64,000 nt of DNA from Ganoderma boninense (taxonomy: Eukaryota > Basidiomycota > Agaricomycetes > Polyporales > Polyporaceae), in assembly GCA_002900995.3 (NCBI GenBank), contig CM035313.1, positions 3,596,001 to 3,660,000 of the forward strand, in the 5' to 3' direction. Positions 1-11,402 of the stretch are shown here, in pieces (positions within the stretch are counted from its first letter, which is position 1; each line of letters opens with the position of its first letter). A model generated the notes under the pieces. It worked only from the letters and a program-made list of their open reading frames with translations, did no database searches and was not told the DNA's origin. The translations under genes were made by a program, and so were the position numbers.

Positions 1-890
1 GCAACCTGCCTCCCAGTCTCCCTCATACCCGAGAACGAGGCTATAGGCGCATACCATTCACAGACTTATCCCCTGCATTGAACGCAAGCACGCACCTGCC
101 AGACAGCGTGCACCGCTGCAAGGGCAAACTCTAGCAAAACCCTGTCGTGCGAGCATCGTTTGTGACAAGTCCTGCTAGCCTGCACAGTTTTTGGTCTTGT
201 GTCGAAGGTATGGGGAGGTAGGGAGGAGAGGTGGAGGAGGAGGGGGGGGGATAACGACGACGACGACGGCGACGGTGGAAAGCAAGTTCTAGGCGTCTAA
301 CACCTCCCTCATCTTGCGCCTTTGCCGCCCGTCTCCGCCGTCGGCGCCTACAACTGAGGATGATATCGTTAGAAGAACTTGAACTCCCTCGCGCATTACC
401 GTTACGTTCACCACGGCCCTGCACCGAACATTAGCGTGGCCTTCGAGAACTTGGCCCTTCTACTCTACTAACTTCTTATCCCACTTCGACCACGTCTGCA
501 CTACACACCACTCACTGCTTGCGACAAATGGCAGCTCGTCACGGTCACTCATGACCATCGCCGAGCACACAAGCAACATGTGCCCCATACGAGCGCACAA
601 GCAGCCCCGCGCCGTTCGCAAAGTTGAAGAACAGCTGGAACTCAGCAAGGTCGAACCACTATGGATTCGCGTGGGTCTTCGGTACCGCGCCGCACGCGGC
701 CCCGAAGAGCACCTCGTGTATTAAGCTTCAAGATATTCTGATGCTTCTCGAGTTCGCAAACACATGTGTCGGATCGTCACGGTGAAGGTGGCGGTTGTCG
801 TCATGAGGACGCCATACAGCGTGTTTTCAAGAACCGGAGGTGTATACAAGAGCAGTAAGAGATGAGCGACACGTCTAACCACTAAACCCC
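1..890. other. Left-edge region, no confident gene
   Basis: No convincing gene was found. A plus-strand open frame ends at a TAA near position 722 and contains a plausible basic/acidic stretch around 600-720. It could be the last exon of a gene truncated by the window edge, but no family was recognised. Positions 220-330 are a low-complexity purine-rich and GAC-repeat tract. The part next to 890 would be the 3' untranslated region of the minus-strand MutL gene. Confidence 0.3.
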
Positions 891-3800
891 TCACTGTGCT
901 GCCGAGCGAGCGGCATGCGCGAACGCGGCCCAGTCAACAGCCTTCATGGATCCACCGCGACAATTCCACCCGATGCCCACGATGTCCGAGAGATGGCGCA
1001 TCGTCGGCCTCCCGTGAGGACAGTGCCAGGGCTGGTCCATCGTGCCCATGTGTTGCACGACCTGCCGGAGAATGGGGGGCATGAGTACCGCAGTCCGCCA
1101 ACGCAATACCTCCCCAGAGGAACGTCAGCTCACCAAAGCCATCTGCCGCTTGTTCAGTGCGGTGCCGATCATGATGCTCCTCCTGCAGGCACGCATCGCA
1201 AACATGGCGCGCGCCTTGGAACAGCGGACCATCTGCCCCGCGGGGCGATCGTGCATCAAGTTGAGAAGCTCCTCTAGATCTGCACGAGCGAGCAAACGTC
1301 TCAGTACGGCCGAACAAAGTCCAGAAGAGAGCAGCGGAAGCGCGCAACGACTCACCCTTCGCGTCGAACTTGGTGGTACCGCTCACAGGATGCGCCGTCA
1401 TGCGCACGCGCTGGCCGGCAGGACGCTCGTCGGCGATGTCGAGCTCGAACCCGTTCTGGCGCAGCACGTCCATGTTCTCGAGCGCGACCAGCTCATCTGC
1501 CGCCGTCAGCTCATCTGCCGCCGTCAGCTCCAGCACTTCAGGGCTAGCGATTGAATACGGTCAGCAGCCGTCTTCCGCGAATAACGAGGGGTGCTATTAC
1601 CTTATCATTTGCTGGGACTCGATCTTCGTCGTCCTCTGGAGAGTCTCGAAGTTGTACTTCTCGTCTGCGGCGTGCTGGTCGACTATGAAGAGGTCGTCCA
1701 TGGCCGACTCTTGTGCGTCAGACGGCGCGCCGTCTTCCGCAGTGCGAGACTTGCGCCGGCGGACGATGATGAATCCGAGGTTGAACTGGCCGATGACGTC
1801 CATCGTCGCGAAGTCAGGCTTGTCGATGACGCGCGACAGGGCTTCCACGGCCTCGTCGTCGTCCGTGTTGCCTACTCCCGCTGTGCTTGTGCTCTCCAGC
1901 TTCGCCTGCGCGTCCCGTTCGCGGACTTCGCGCTGTCGCGCGTCGGACAGGCGTTCGCGGAGCTTCGTCCAGGATGCGGCCAGGCGGGAGAGGTCGATAG
2001 AGACGGGGATGGTGGCGCACTCTGAGGTTCGGATGACTTCCTCGCTCGTGGCAGATACAGCGCTCGTCCCGAGGTTGCTCCTTTTGGGTGCTCTCTTTGA
2101 AACCTTCGCGGGTGAGCGAACGTGGATCACGTCGTCGTCGCTGCCGTCGTCCACATCGATGGCGATACGACGTCGTTCTTCCCCCGGGTCACACTCAGCA
2201 AGAGCGACATCATCGCTCAGCTTCGTCTCGGCCGCTTCGCGCATCTCGACGTCATCCATCTCTTGTTCAAGAGGCTCGCGCATCCCGTCTTCGCCCTCGT
2301 CCATCGTGGTGGACTCATCGTCCCGCCGCTCGCCCCCCTCCTCATCCTCGTCCTCGTTCTCCTCCTCCTCGGTATGGTCCACCCCATCCTCCTCGACAGC
2401 CTCGACCTCCTCGACCCGACTCCCCGTCCGCGCAAACTGGCTCAACAGCACCCTCATCCCCGCCCGCGCCTCCCTCCCCTCCACCCTGCCCTTCTTTCGC
2501 GGCCGCTCCGGGCTGCCCCCGGCCTCGGCCTTCCTCCGCAAGCTCCACGACGCGCGCCGCCGTGCTCAGCACCATCTGCTCGCCTCCGCCCCCGCGCGAG
2601 GACCCACCCGCGCCAGCTTTCGCGCGCACGGACTCGGGTGCGCGCGCAACAGGACGCACGGGGGGGCGCAACGAGGGTATCGGGGCTTCCTCTTCTTGCT
2701 CCCCTTCATCTCCCTCCTCGTCTTCGTGCTCAGCCCCCCGTCCGGGACGTCGCCGCGCTTCGGCGAGCGTCGCTAGGGGCTGCTGGCTTTCTGGCAGTGC
2801 GCCCTCGCCTGCCTCGTCGTCCTCGCCGTCCGAGGGTCCATCGCCACCCGCCCGGCCCCGGCCCCCGTGTCAACTTTCATCATCTGCGTGATGGTCTGCG
2901 ACATGGGGGCCTCCCTCTTGAGGCTCGCCAAAGAATCAAAGTCTCCTTCCTCGGGCTGCGAAGGCTCCAACAAGAGCGCAGGCTCCCCGAACGCAGACCC
3001 ATCTGCATCGTCGTCGCCAATGTGCATGTCTACATCTCCGTCGCCGTCTGACTGCGAAGACTGATGCGGGCCCTCCGCGTCCTCGCCAGGCAGGAAAAGA
3101 GGGTCCCTGCCCTTGCTCAGCTCTCCCGTTCCGCTATCTTTCGGGAGCCCAGGCGTTCGCTGAGACGGCAGAGGGACGTCGGCCTTGCGCGGCGCTTGCG
3201 ACGGGTTGACGTCGAACGTAGCTCTCGAGGGCGCGTACGTCTCCTCGAGCGCGGCCTGTGCGGCGCGATGCTTTCATTAGGAATAGCGGAAAGCGAAAAA
3301 AAATCCCCCACCTTCAATGCCTGAACGAGGTTGTTCTCGCTGTGCAGCAGGATCGTGCGTTTGTCGGGGCTCACGTTGACGTCGCACGAGTCTGCAAGGG
3401 CGACGGGATGTTGTTAGCAGCCCTCCCCACCCTCAGGGACAAGGCAACACACGCACTGGTGGGCAAGATGAAGTCCGCGACGAGAAACGGGGCCTGCGTC
3501 GCGTTGAACGACCGATACACCTCGTTGAACGCTTTCTGGACCTATTCTCCCAAGGCTCATTAGGCCTTCGTCACCACCTGAGCACGAAGCAAACGGCGGA
3601 CGCACCTTCGTCGGCGCACAGGGCCGCCCGTTGACGAAGAAAAACTGCCGGTCCGTCCCATTCCGTCCGCAGCCGACCGCGAACCTCGAGATGAGGCCCT
3701 TGACCTTGACCTCATTCGCATTTACGTCTCTGCAGCCGCCCCACGATCTCAGTGAGCGTGTCCATGCATGCTACACACAGACCTAGAACCCACCCGTTGT

Positions 3801-5065
3801 CCTGAGTGCGTCCGAGGCGCCGGAGAACAGCCGCCTCGACCTCGAAGGTGAAGGCGAGGTCCAAGTCGACGAGGTGCTCGAGCGCCTTGGGGCCCCAGAT
3901 GGCCGCGACGGACGCGCGCGTCGAGGGCGTGCCATCCGTCCGGATCTGCACCGTCTTCTTCCTATACGCCATCGAGAAGAAGCGCCATCAGTCGCAACTC
4001 GCGGAGACTGGGGTTATTACCGATTAACGAGCTTGTGGATGACAAGGAGGGAGGAGGCATTCCCGCCGTCATCCTGTAGTACATCCCCTCTGGCCCGCTC
4101 AAGCTCTGAGGGGACGAAATGAAGCTCGACTCGGCCCGAGGTCGGGACTTGCACGTCAGTAAGAGAGACGCACCCTTGTGCAGTATGGTTCGTGACGACG
4201 AGGCGGATGCCGTGGTTCTCGTGCGCGCACGGGACGAGCGCGTACGCGTGGAGCAGCGCGAGAGCCTTGGCGTGCTCGCGCCGTGCGTTGCGCTCGAGCT
4301 CCTTGCGGCGCACCGGGAGGGGTTTGAAGAGGCCCGACACGGACACGGTGGTGCCCCTCTACGCGCGGGCGTGTCAGTGCGTGAGGCGGATGGCATCGGA
4401 AAGACGAAAGAAAGAGAAGGAAGGAGAGAGGAGACGGACCTGGCGGGCAGCCTTGGCCTTCTTCGGTTTGGCCTTGCCGGTGCGGTCGAAGTCGATGACT
4501 GTGCCCGCGGGGGCGTCGACGGCGGTCGCAGTGGTGACGGAGACAGCATCAGAGAGGGCACATAAGGAGGACAGAGCTTCGCCGCGGAAGCCGAAGGTGG
4601 TGACCGTGTCGAGGTCAGAGAAGGACGCGAGCTTGGAGGTGTGATGCTTGAGTGCTTGGGTTAGACAGGCAGTCAGCATGACGGAGGGGGGTAATGGACG
4701 GCATGTCAGTTGCATACCGATGTAATCGTAGTCTTGGGGGGGAATGCCAGAGCCGTTGTCGACGACGTCGAAGGATTCGAGGCCATAGTCCTTGAAGCGG
4801 ACCTCTGTACGGGACATGTTTGGGGTCTCAGAGCTCGGGAGCATGGATGAGGGAAGGTTGGAGGCAGCGGGAGTGAGGGAGAAGCAAGGGAGAGGGACGC
4901 ACCGATGGATGTAGAGCCAGCATCGAGGCTGTTCTCGACGAGTTCCTTCACGGCGGTCTGAAGGTCGATGACGACTTGGCCCGAGGAGATTTTGTGGACG
5001 GAGACGGAGTCGAGGATGTGGATGGAGCCGTTGTGGGTGGGAGTCGAGGTGGAAGGTGCAGCCAT
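891..5065 (-). CDS. PMS1: DNA mismatch repair protein, MutL homologue of PMS1/PMS2 type
   Basis: This is the endonuclease subunit of MutL-alpha, which pairs with MLH1 in nuclear mismatch repair. The N-terminus carries all GHKL ATPase motifs: [10 protein letters not shown] (about residues 40-50), VDNGSGI and GFRGEAL. The MutL second lobe follows, including a GRPC segment and a [14 protein letters not shown] segment. A long acidic linker (roughly 1600-3060) separates it from the C-terminal domain. That domain shows the metal-binding [12 protein letters not shown] motif, matching DQHA-x2-E-x4-E of active PMS2 endonucleases, then ACRRS and the zinc-site CPHGRPT motif near the end. The start [10 protein letters not shown] lies just before the ATPase domain. 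Several short introns interrupt it. The coding sequence near 1491-1526 contains an in-frame 18-bp tandem duplication. PMS2-type assignment is firm; individual exon edges in the linker are approximate. Confidence 0.93.
1491..1526 (-). repeat. 18-bp in-frame tandem duplication in the MutL endonuclease domain
   Basis: Two exact head-to-tail copies of an 18-base unit occupy 1491-1508 and 1509-1526. They duplicate six residues (LTAADE) just after the metal-binding exon of the PMS1-type gene and keep the frame open. Human PMS2 has one LNLTAVNE-like segment at this place. Confidence 0.9.
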
Positions 5066-5793
5066 TGGCTCCGAGTCAGGCTGAAGAAAGCACTGAGCGT
5101 TATGTAAGCGCTAGATATCCAAGTAGATCGTTGGTTGCTCCAGGTAGTCGATGTGAGGTTGAGGTGAGCCCCGCGAGAGAATGAGGGCCTCCGTCGCTGA
5201 GAGAAACAGAGCCAGGAGCCTGAGTGAGGGCGACGCGCCACAGACGCGACGCGACGATGGGCGTTTCGGCAGTGGGTTTCGGCTCCGATGAGTGCGTCGG
5301 GCCGGCTCTTTCGGCAAGGACCGAGCACCCTCTTGAGCTTGAGCCTGCTTGAGCTTGAACGTTTGAACACTCCCTTGAGGCTTGGTACTGCGTTATCCAC
5401 CGCCCTACCGAGCCGGAAGCAGAAGTGGATCATTAGAGCCAGCGGGATTCGCTGTGAGTGCGATTCCAACGGGAGCGAGTCTGGTCACGATCCTCGCACT
5501 AGGGTCCCAGAGCTCCGCGTATTTGGTCTTGCTTTGAGGGTCGAATACGTTGAACTTGAAGTCCGCTCAGTGCGGCTTCGAGACAACCTTTCCATGGCAC
5601 CTAGCGGGCACATCTCATCCATTGTGAATGATGTGGCAGTGCTCGCCGCACTGTTTCGTCGGCCTGAAGCGACTGACCACTCCGCATGTCTATAGGTCGA
5701 ATGATTTCTCGGAATAATATCGGGCAGAACCGTGCTCCATCACGCATACGGGCAAATTCCTATACACCCGCCGCTTTGCATATACTGTACTAT
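5066..5793. other. Intergenic region upstream of PMS1 homologue
   Basis: This stretch should hold the promoter of the minus-strand MutL gene. Overlapping open frames on both strands (for example 5288-5695) have no recognisable domain or splice logic, and I do not call them genes. Confidence 0.4.
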
Positions 5794-5801
5794 GGCTATC
5801 A

Positions 5802-5895
5802 TTGTCTCGTACCCACCCGTAGTAGGCTCGCACCCCACCACCGCATCCAACACCGGTGGTGGGGTGCGAGCCTACTACGGATGGGTACGAGACAA
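5802..5895. mobile_element. 94-bp palindromic (foldback) MITE with 8-bp target duplication
   Basis: Arms at 5802-5843 and 5854-5895 are reverse complements over 42 bp with one mismatch, separated by a 10-nt loop. The element begins TTGTCTCGTACCCA and ends in its complement. It is flanked by perfect 8-bp direct repeats, GGCTATCA, at 5794-5801 and 5896-5903. An 8-bp target duplication is typical of hAT-type integration, but the element has no coding capacity and its family is inferred only from that length. Confidence 0.85.
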
Positions 5896-5903
5896 GGCTA
5901 TCA

Positions 5904-7718
5904 CGACTAGCAATCCCAATCACTTGAATGTCCTCGGCATCCTCGCACTTCCAAAAAGGCCAACCTTCGGATACCAACTAGCCTCAAAACTCCACCGTTC
6001 TCAGTCTAGCCTTCTACTATATCAACACCAAAATTGACTCCGAGTCGGCGCAGTCATCAGCAAAAGCGCTAACCCGTGGCAATGGAATTGCCACGCCGGT
6101 CCGGGTCTGCCTACCATAACGGGACAGGCGAGGTTTGCAATGCATCACCTTGCAGTTGCAAACCTAGGGCTGACGAGGTGAAAATCGCGATGCTAAAGTT
6201 ATGGTATTTGGTAGGATTGTATTAATATGAAAATTTCAAGGATGTGATAGTCAACGTCTTGCATTCGATGCGCAGGCTCGAGGGGAATAAGTGTGGCAGG
6301 CGGCCCGGGGTCACCTCAGCGCTCTACGGCGATGAAGCTCGGAGCTCGTCGTTCCTCTCTTGTCGTCCTCTCCCTCTCCCATCACTCTCAACCCTCCTGG
6401 TCCCTCCGTCATAGGTCCCTTCGCTCCCTTAATCAGACACTCCCCAGTCAGCATATTCGGCCCTCAAAGCTCACAGGTTGCTGGACAGGATGACCCCGGG
6501 CAAGCAGGCTGAGAAATTGCAGTAAGCCCTTTCGGACCCCCCCACGCAGTGAGTCATTTATTCTCTCTTTTTCTTGATGCCAGGCGTGCTGGGAAGAGGC
6601 GGGTGTGGGGTTTGTGTGGCTTGGTTGGCCTGTGATTCGTGGACGAGGCCCGTGCGCGGTGACGGGCCAGCACAAGTTCAGGACCTGTCATTCGGTCTTC
6701 TCGCCCTTCATAAAGTTCGTCACCCTCTTCGCTGGGCCCCTCAAGGCTTCTCTCTTCTCGCCCACCATCCCCCGACTTTCCACTTGAGTCCTGGCACTAC
6801 GTTTGCGTCGACGGGAGCTCACAATAAATCTTGGAGTTTGTTGTACTGATGTCTTCACTCCTGCAGGATCTATTACGCTTACGCTTACCTGACTCCAAGG
6901 CCTTGCGGTAAGTTGTTGTATGCGCCTCGTCCCTCCATGTTGACTGTATGCGCGTCATCCGTCGTTGTGTTGGATGTGGTCTGGCACCTTGGCTTTGTGA
7001 GGCTTCGGAAAGGTGAGTCTGTTTTGTTTACACCGTCATCTGGTCTTGTATGCTGTCTTTTATGACGGTGTGATGCTTGCCGCCCCCCCCTACCCTCGCA
7101 TATTTTCCTTCCCTTGTGTTCCTACTTCATCTCGCCAGGAGAGGTAAGCTGTACGTTTATTGCCTTTATCTTCGCCTTCCGCCCCTGTTCACTTTTATCT
7201 CTCTTGAACCCCAACCCCACCCTGACCTCGCTCCGAGGCTCTCTTGGGTCTCCCTTCCGCTCCCTCACCCTTCTTACTGGCAGTGCTTACGCTGTGTCTG
7301 TAGTTGCGCTGTACCCATTTTCTGGCCCGCCGTCATGTTTGTACCTTATTATTAGCAGTCAATAATATCTGTTCTTCTCCGCAATTTATTCTGTGCGGAT
7401 ATCGGCTATCGTATATGGTCTAAAATTGTTACCTTCGCACCGGGTATGACTGTAATCCCTGGCTGCCATTAGAATCCTCGCCTTGCATGGCAGAGGTTTG
7501 CAATGCACCCTGCGTAGGTTTGCCATGCGATCTTGGGTATACATTGCCAGTCTTACAATAACCCCTCCTTTGTAATGACAATACAAACTTCAAATCGGCA
7601 ATATAGTTATGTAATGCTATTCAATATAAGATGAGATTACATTGACTTTGTATACGGGATTGCAATAGTTTTGCGCCCCCGCAGATGGTGCGGGACCTTC
7701 CCGTCAACGTCGCATGGC
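5904..7718. other. Long non-coding region
   Basis: I see no supportable gene. The left part is AT-rich. The segment 6290-7360 is pyrimidine-rich on the plus strand with several donor-like GTAAG motifs and short open frames. That resembles fungal promoter or untranslated sequence more than coding DNA. Confidence 0.35.
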
Positions 7719-8933
7719 TCAAGAGAGCCGAGGGGTGTTCTCTGCGAAGTACTGGTGGCTGTCAGCGTTCAAGATTGCTGCATCGGGGAAGGCCGTAGCA
7801 AGAGACCGCGCTCCTGCCTGGCCATATGTGAAATCATGAGTACCGCCATTGGCGATGAAGTGGGACGCCTAGGAAAGACACTTCAGACTCCGCGAAAACA
7901 TCTAGCAGCAGCCTCACTCAGGTCACTGCGAGTCTGGAAAATTGGACGCACCTCGTGGACGAGTGTGCCCGCCTTGGAATCGGTCCCGGTCTGCGGCGCG
8001 GGCCAGAACAGCGGGCAGAGGTTGACCGTGCCGAACCGGTTCGAGTAGGAGTACGCGTACACGCCCGCGGTCGTGCACGAGCAGTCGTACGCAAAGGTCG
8101 CGAAGTAGTTCTTGCTGATCTGGCTGAAGTGGCGGAGCACAGTGGCATGGCGCTGGCTGGTGTAGTTCCCGAACCACGTCGTGTAGCGGCGCGTGGTGTT
8201 GGTATGGACGCGGAGGTAGTTGCGGGATACACCGGCGTAGTTCTGCGCCCCGGAGGCGGCCATGCGCACCTGAGTCTGCTGGCTGCTCGTGCAGTTCGTG
8301 AAGGTCGCGCGTTTGGCGAGGCTCAGGCTCGGGCGCCCAACCACGAGCTTGCCTCCGGTGACTTTTGCGGTGAGCGACTCGACCTGAGCGTGGATCTCGG
8401 AGATCTCGTTGTTGGGGCCCACGGCGTGGAGGACGATGGACGGCTTTATGGTGTACGTGCCGTAGCCCGTGCTGGTGAAGTTGTACGCCGCGGAGACTGA
8501 GGGGTGCCCGTCATTAACTAAATTCGGACACCATGCGCGCAACGCACTTACGATCATGGGGGAACGAGACAGACTTTCCAGGGGCGATGAACGTCACAGC
8601 CGAGGGATCGGACGATGCGGCAGCATAGGTGGGCGAGTATTTGACTCTGACACCAATGAAGCCTGGTGCGTCCCCATTTTCATCGGCGATGATGAAAGTG
8701 TCTGCAGGAAGAGTGCTCAGGATGGTGCTTGGGTGGTTAAGGAGCTTGACGGTCTCGTCTCCGATGTTGGTGAGCGTGGTGACAACCTTCAGGTTCTCGA
8801 CGCCATCGACAGCGTCAGGGCCCGCCATGGTGAGCTTGAGAGAGGTGGTGGCTGCTGCTGGATCGGCAGAGGCTGCGGAGGCAGCGGCCGCAAGAGCAAT
8901 GAGGATGGCGCGATGGAGGTTGGCGAACAGCAT
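7719..8933 (-). CDS. Secreted M35 metalloendopeptidase A (peptidyl-Lys/deuterolysin family)
   Basis: This is an aspzincin-family (M35) zinc protease, close to the fungal peptidyl-Lys metalloendopeptidases. Three exons (8933-8552, 8496-7952, 7868-7719) sum to 358 residues in phase. The start MLFANLHRAI gives a clean secretory signal peptide with an Ala-rich core; an in-frame ATG at 8999 would spoil it. A propeptide follows (through HDLSAAYNFT), then a mature domain near FTNCTSSQQ. Intron 2 splits the catalytic motif exactly after LVHE, so splicing creates HEASHF, the HExxH zinc site. The third ligand Asp sits nine residues after the second His in GGTHDFTYG. Paired Cys residues (YDCSC, NLC) match the family. 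Its TATA box lies near 9012. It is part of duplicated block A. Confidence 0.92.
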
Positions 8934-10239
8934 AGTGTCGAGGGTTGAAGACCGTTCCACTGGAAGGAGGGATTCCACTGGATGAGGGAAGGAGAACACT
9001 GAGTCGACGTCTTTATACTTCAGCAGTACGTGCGCTGACCTTCAACCGGGCCGGGGGAGGGGGGAGGGGAAGAGGGGGACAAGCCACAAAACTGTGGCAT
9101 GCATCGGATCGAACTCGATGTGCAGGCGCACCACAGCGGCGTTCTGGAGATGAATAATCATAATGAGAAAGCGCACAAGGACACGATCGCCACAGAACTA
9201 ACGTCTGCCAGGATCAAGACAGCATGCAGGGTCTTGATCTAGAAATAACGAAGTTCTGATGTGAATATTACGACAATGAGCTGTGGCCAAAGACGCTTTG
9301 CGCTACTTGAGAAGAAGGGTGCCAGTGGTTCGTACCTCGAAGCGATTAAGTGCACCCTACGCCAGTATGATGGTCATGGCTAGCTTCTCGAGTGAGTACG
9401 AGACGCGACGTCCAGGGAACGGCCCACACGATTGGCAGACATCGGACGTGGACAGGTCTTCCTTGGAGTTGCCGCAAGCGCAGCCTTCAGGATGACATGG
9501 CCCGTCTTCGGCAGCCCTCTTCTTCCTCTCCGTATCCAGCATAATAGCGGAAGAGCCACACAGAGGCACGAAGAGTGGCGGATGCTGACTCGGCCCGTGA
9601 AAGAGGCTGAAGAGTTCAGGCCGTGAAAGCCGCCGGCTCGTAGGCGCGATCGGTGGACAACGGTACCATGCCGGGCATTGCGCATCTCTTACAAAGCATG
9701 AACGTCAAGGGTACACGACGGATCCACTGAAGCAGCGGCACCTGATAGTGAAGCGTCAATTTCAGCGTCCTGATGCCCCATTCAGTGAATGGGGCAACAA
9801 GAGACAGCATCGACGAGAGGTACAGATAGACAGACGATGGGCATGGACCGCGAATGAATATGTTGAGCCATTGCGGCTTGTGGGTGCCAGTGGGACTTTT
9901 CATGTACCTGGATCGTCAACAGAGTGGCATCGAAATCGCACAAGCACCCTGGCGGGTATTTGTCGGCGAGGGAGACAACTCAACGTGGAAAAGCAGGTTC
10001 GAGAGTGTGGAGGGGGCGGAAGAGGAGGAAGAGGATATTTCGGTGGAAGCAGTGAGAGTGAACGCCTGGCAATCATGGCGAAGGAATCAAGACCTCAAAA
10101 GCCCATTGCAGCTGACCCCCGCAGACCACGTTTGCCAGGGAAGATACTCCAAGTCGTGGCATTTAACTCTCACCACGTGCCTCTAATACTGTTAGACTAG
10201 ACACCTACGTCATGTAAATCATCTCATTTGCCCATACCT
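8934..10239. other. Intergenic sequence inside duplication block A
   Basis: Contains the M35-A promoter at its left end. The rest resembles the matching interval of block B (14235-15176) in patches, but frames are not conserved between the copies, so I call no gene here. Confidence 0.5.
9012..9017 (-). promoter_or_regulatory. TATA box of M35-A
   Basis: TATAAA on the minus strand, about 80 bases upstream of the chosen ATG. The surrounding context (GAGTCGAC plus TTTATACTT on the plus strand) recurs at the same distance upstream of paralogue B. That supports both the promoter call and the start choice. Confidence 0.65.
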
Positions 10240-11402
10240 CTAATCAAGCTCATCGTCGTCAAAGATGGCCGTCTTCGGGACCCCATCTTCGTAGACGAAT
10301 CTTCTGTACATGCCGGAACAGTTCATCGGCATCGTAACTGAAAACAGATGTGATTTAATGATCAGTTAATGTTAGAGGAACGTGGTTGGAACTGACCATT
10401 GCCAGCATCATCGAGGGCGATTACGCCGCCAACTCCTCCGTCGCGACGTATACAGCTCCTCGACACAAGCCTTCGCAGCCGTAGACACGGACTCGGGACT
10501 CGTGCAGGTACTTCATCCGTCGCCCAATGGTCGACGCAGTCGCGAGCCGTATAAAATACTGGAAGTCGGACACAGACGGTCAGTTCGACCCGACTCACAA
10601 TCGCAGCAGCACCTACATCGCCGTCGCCAGTCCCGCTCACGCTCATCGCGACCGTCGCGCTCTTGCCCCGCACATGCCGCCACGCCCTCCGCGGACATCC
10701 CCTCACCTTCCACTCTCCAGCCCAGAACCCGGACCCCCGAGCCCGCGCCGGTGCTCGCGCCAGCGCTGCTCCGTGAAGAAGTAGCTCTCGTCCACGAGCT
10801 CGATGCCGAGCGGCGCCCCAAGGCTCTCGGCGGCCGTGCCGGAGAACATGGTGTGCGGGGCGGCGTCGGGGGCGAGGTAGAGGGCGCGCGTGAGCTTGGA
10901 TGGGTTGCGGGTGTGGGTGAGGAGGGTGATACCTACTCCTCTGCGCGCGGGTGGGACCGACGGGTGGGTGGAAGGGGGGCGGGAGAGCATGGGCGACGTC
11001 TCGAGCTCGTTCTGCGGGTGGTACGAGTGCGAATGAGGGGGGAAATGACGCGAATATTGGAGAGATAAGGGAAACATACCTTCCCGGCTACGTTGAACAC
11101 TGCGCCCTTGTCCGAGTTGAATAGCGGGCAGTCTGCATGCACATCGAGTTTCTCTCTCATTCAACGAAGTGTTTATATGACGCACCTTTCATTGAAGACA
11201 CCGCAGCTACAGCTGCATCCATCGCCTCCCCTCCGCAAACAATGCGCGACTCAGCGCGGCCTTGTACTTTGCGGGACTTGTCCATAGTTCAGGCACCTCC
11301 GTGAATAACGAAGCGAAACTTGGGCGCTGATTTCTTGCCTAGAAAGCTCGAATAGAGGGTCTCATTGTAGACGAGTAGGGATTCTTTTTCGAGGACAGAC
11401 AT
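10240..11402 (-). pseudogene. Dead copy of isoaspartyl peptidase/L-asparaginase (block A)
   Basis: Collinear with the intact gene at 15177-16538, from MSVLEK to the C-terminal DDDELD end. Two independent lesions are visible. A TGA replaces the Gly codon straight after IHGGA in the first exon, and a stretch of residues after it is missing. Near 10734 about 190 bp are deleted relative to block B, removing the whole segment with the catalytic threonine of the Ntn-hydrolase (the GTVGAVALD region). The donor corresponding to block B's GC splice site is a normal GT here. A working enzyme is not possible from this copy. Confidence 0.88.

Larger units (their letters stand above)
7719..11402 (-). repeat. 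Segmental duplication block A (M35 + dead asparaginase)
   Basis: Block A matches block B (12937-16538) in gene order, strand, gene content and in patches of intergenic sequence, including the TATA region and stretches around 9280-9950 versus 14580-14900. The coding copies are clearly diverged, so this is not a very recent duplication. Confidence 0.8.

Noticed and set aside
220..330. Simple-sequence tract that could be a regulatory repeat
   Set aside because: Low-complexity G-rich and GAC runs only; no period or pairing beyond chance.
1370..2776. 468-codon plus-strand open frame
   Set aside because: It is antisense to the acidic linker of the MutL gene and consists of Ser/Arg-rich low complexity, the expected shadow of GAC/GAG-rich coding sequence.
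5288..5695. 135-codon plus-strand frame upstream of the MutL gene
   Set aside because: No domain, no splice logic, and overlapped by a similarly long frame on the other strand.
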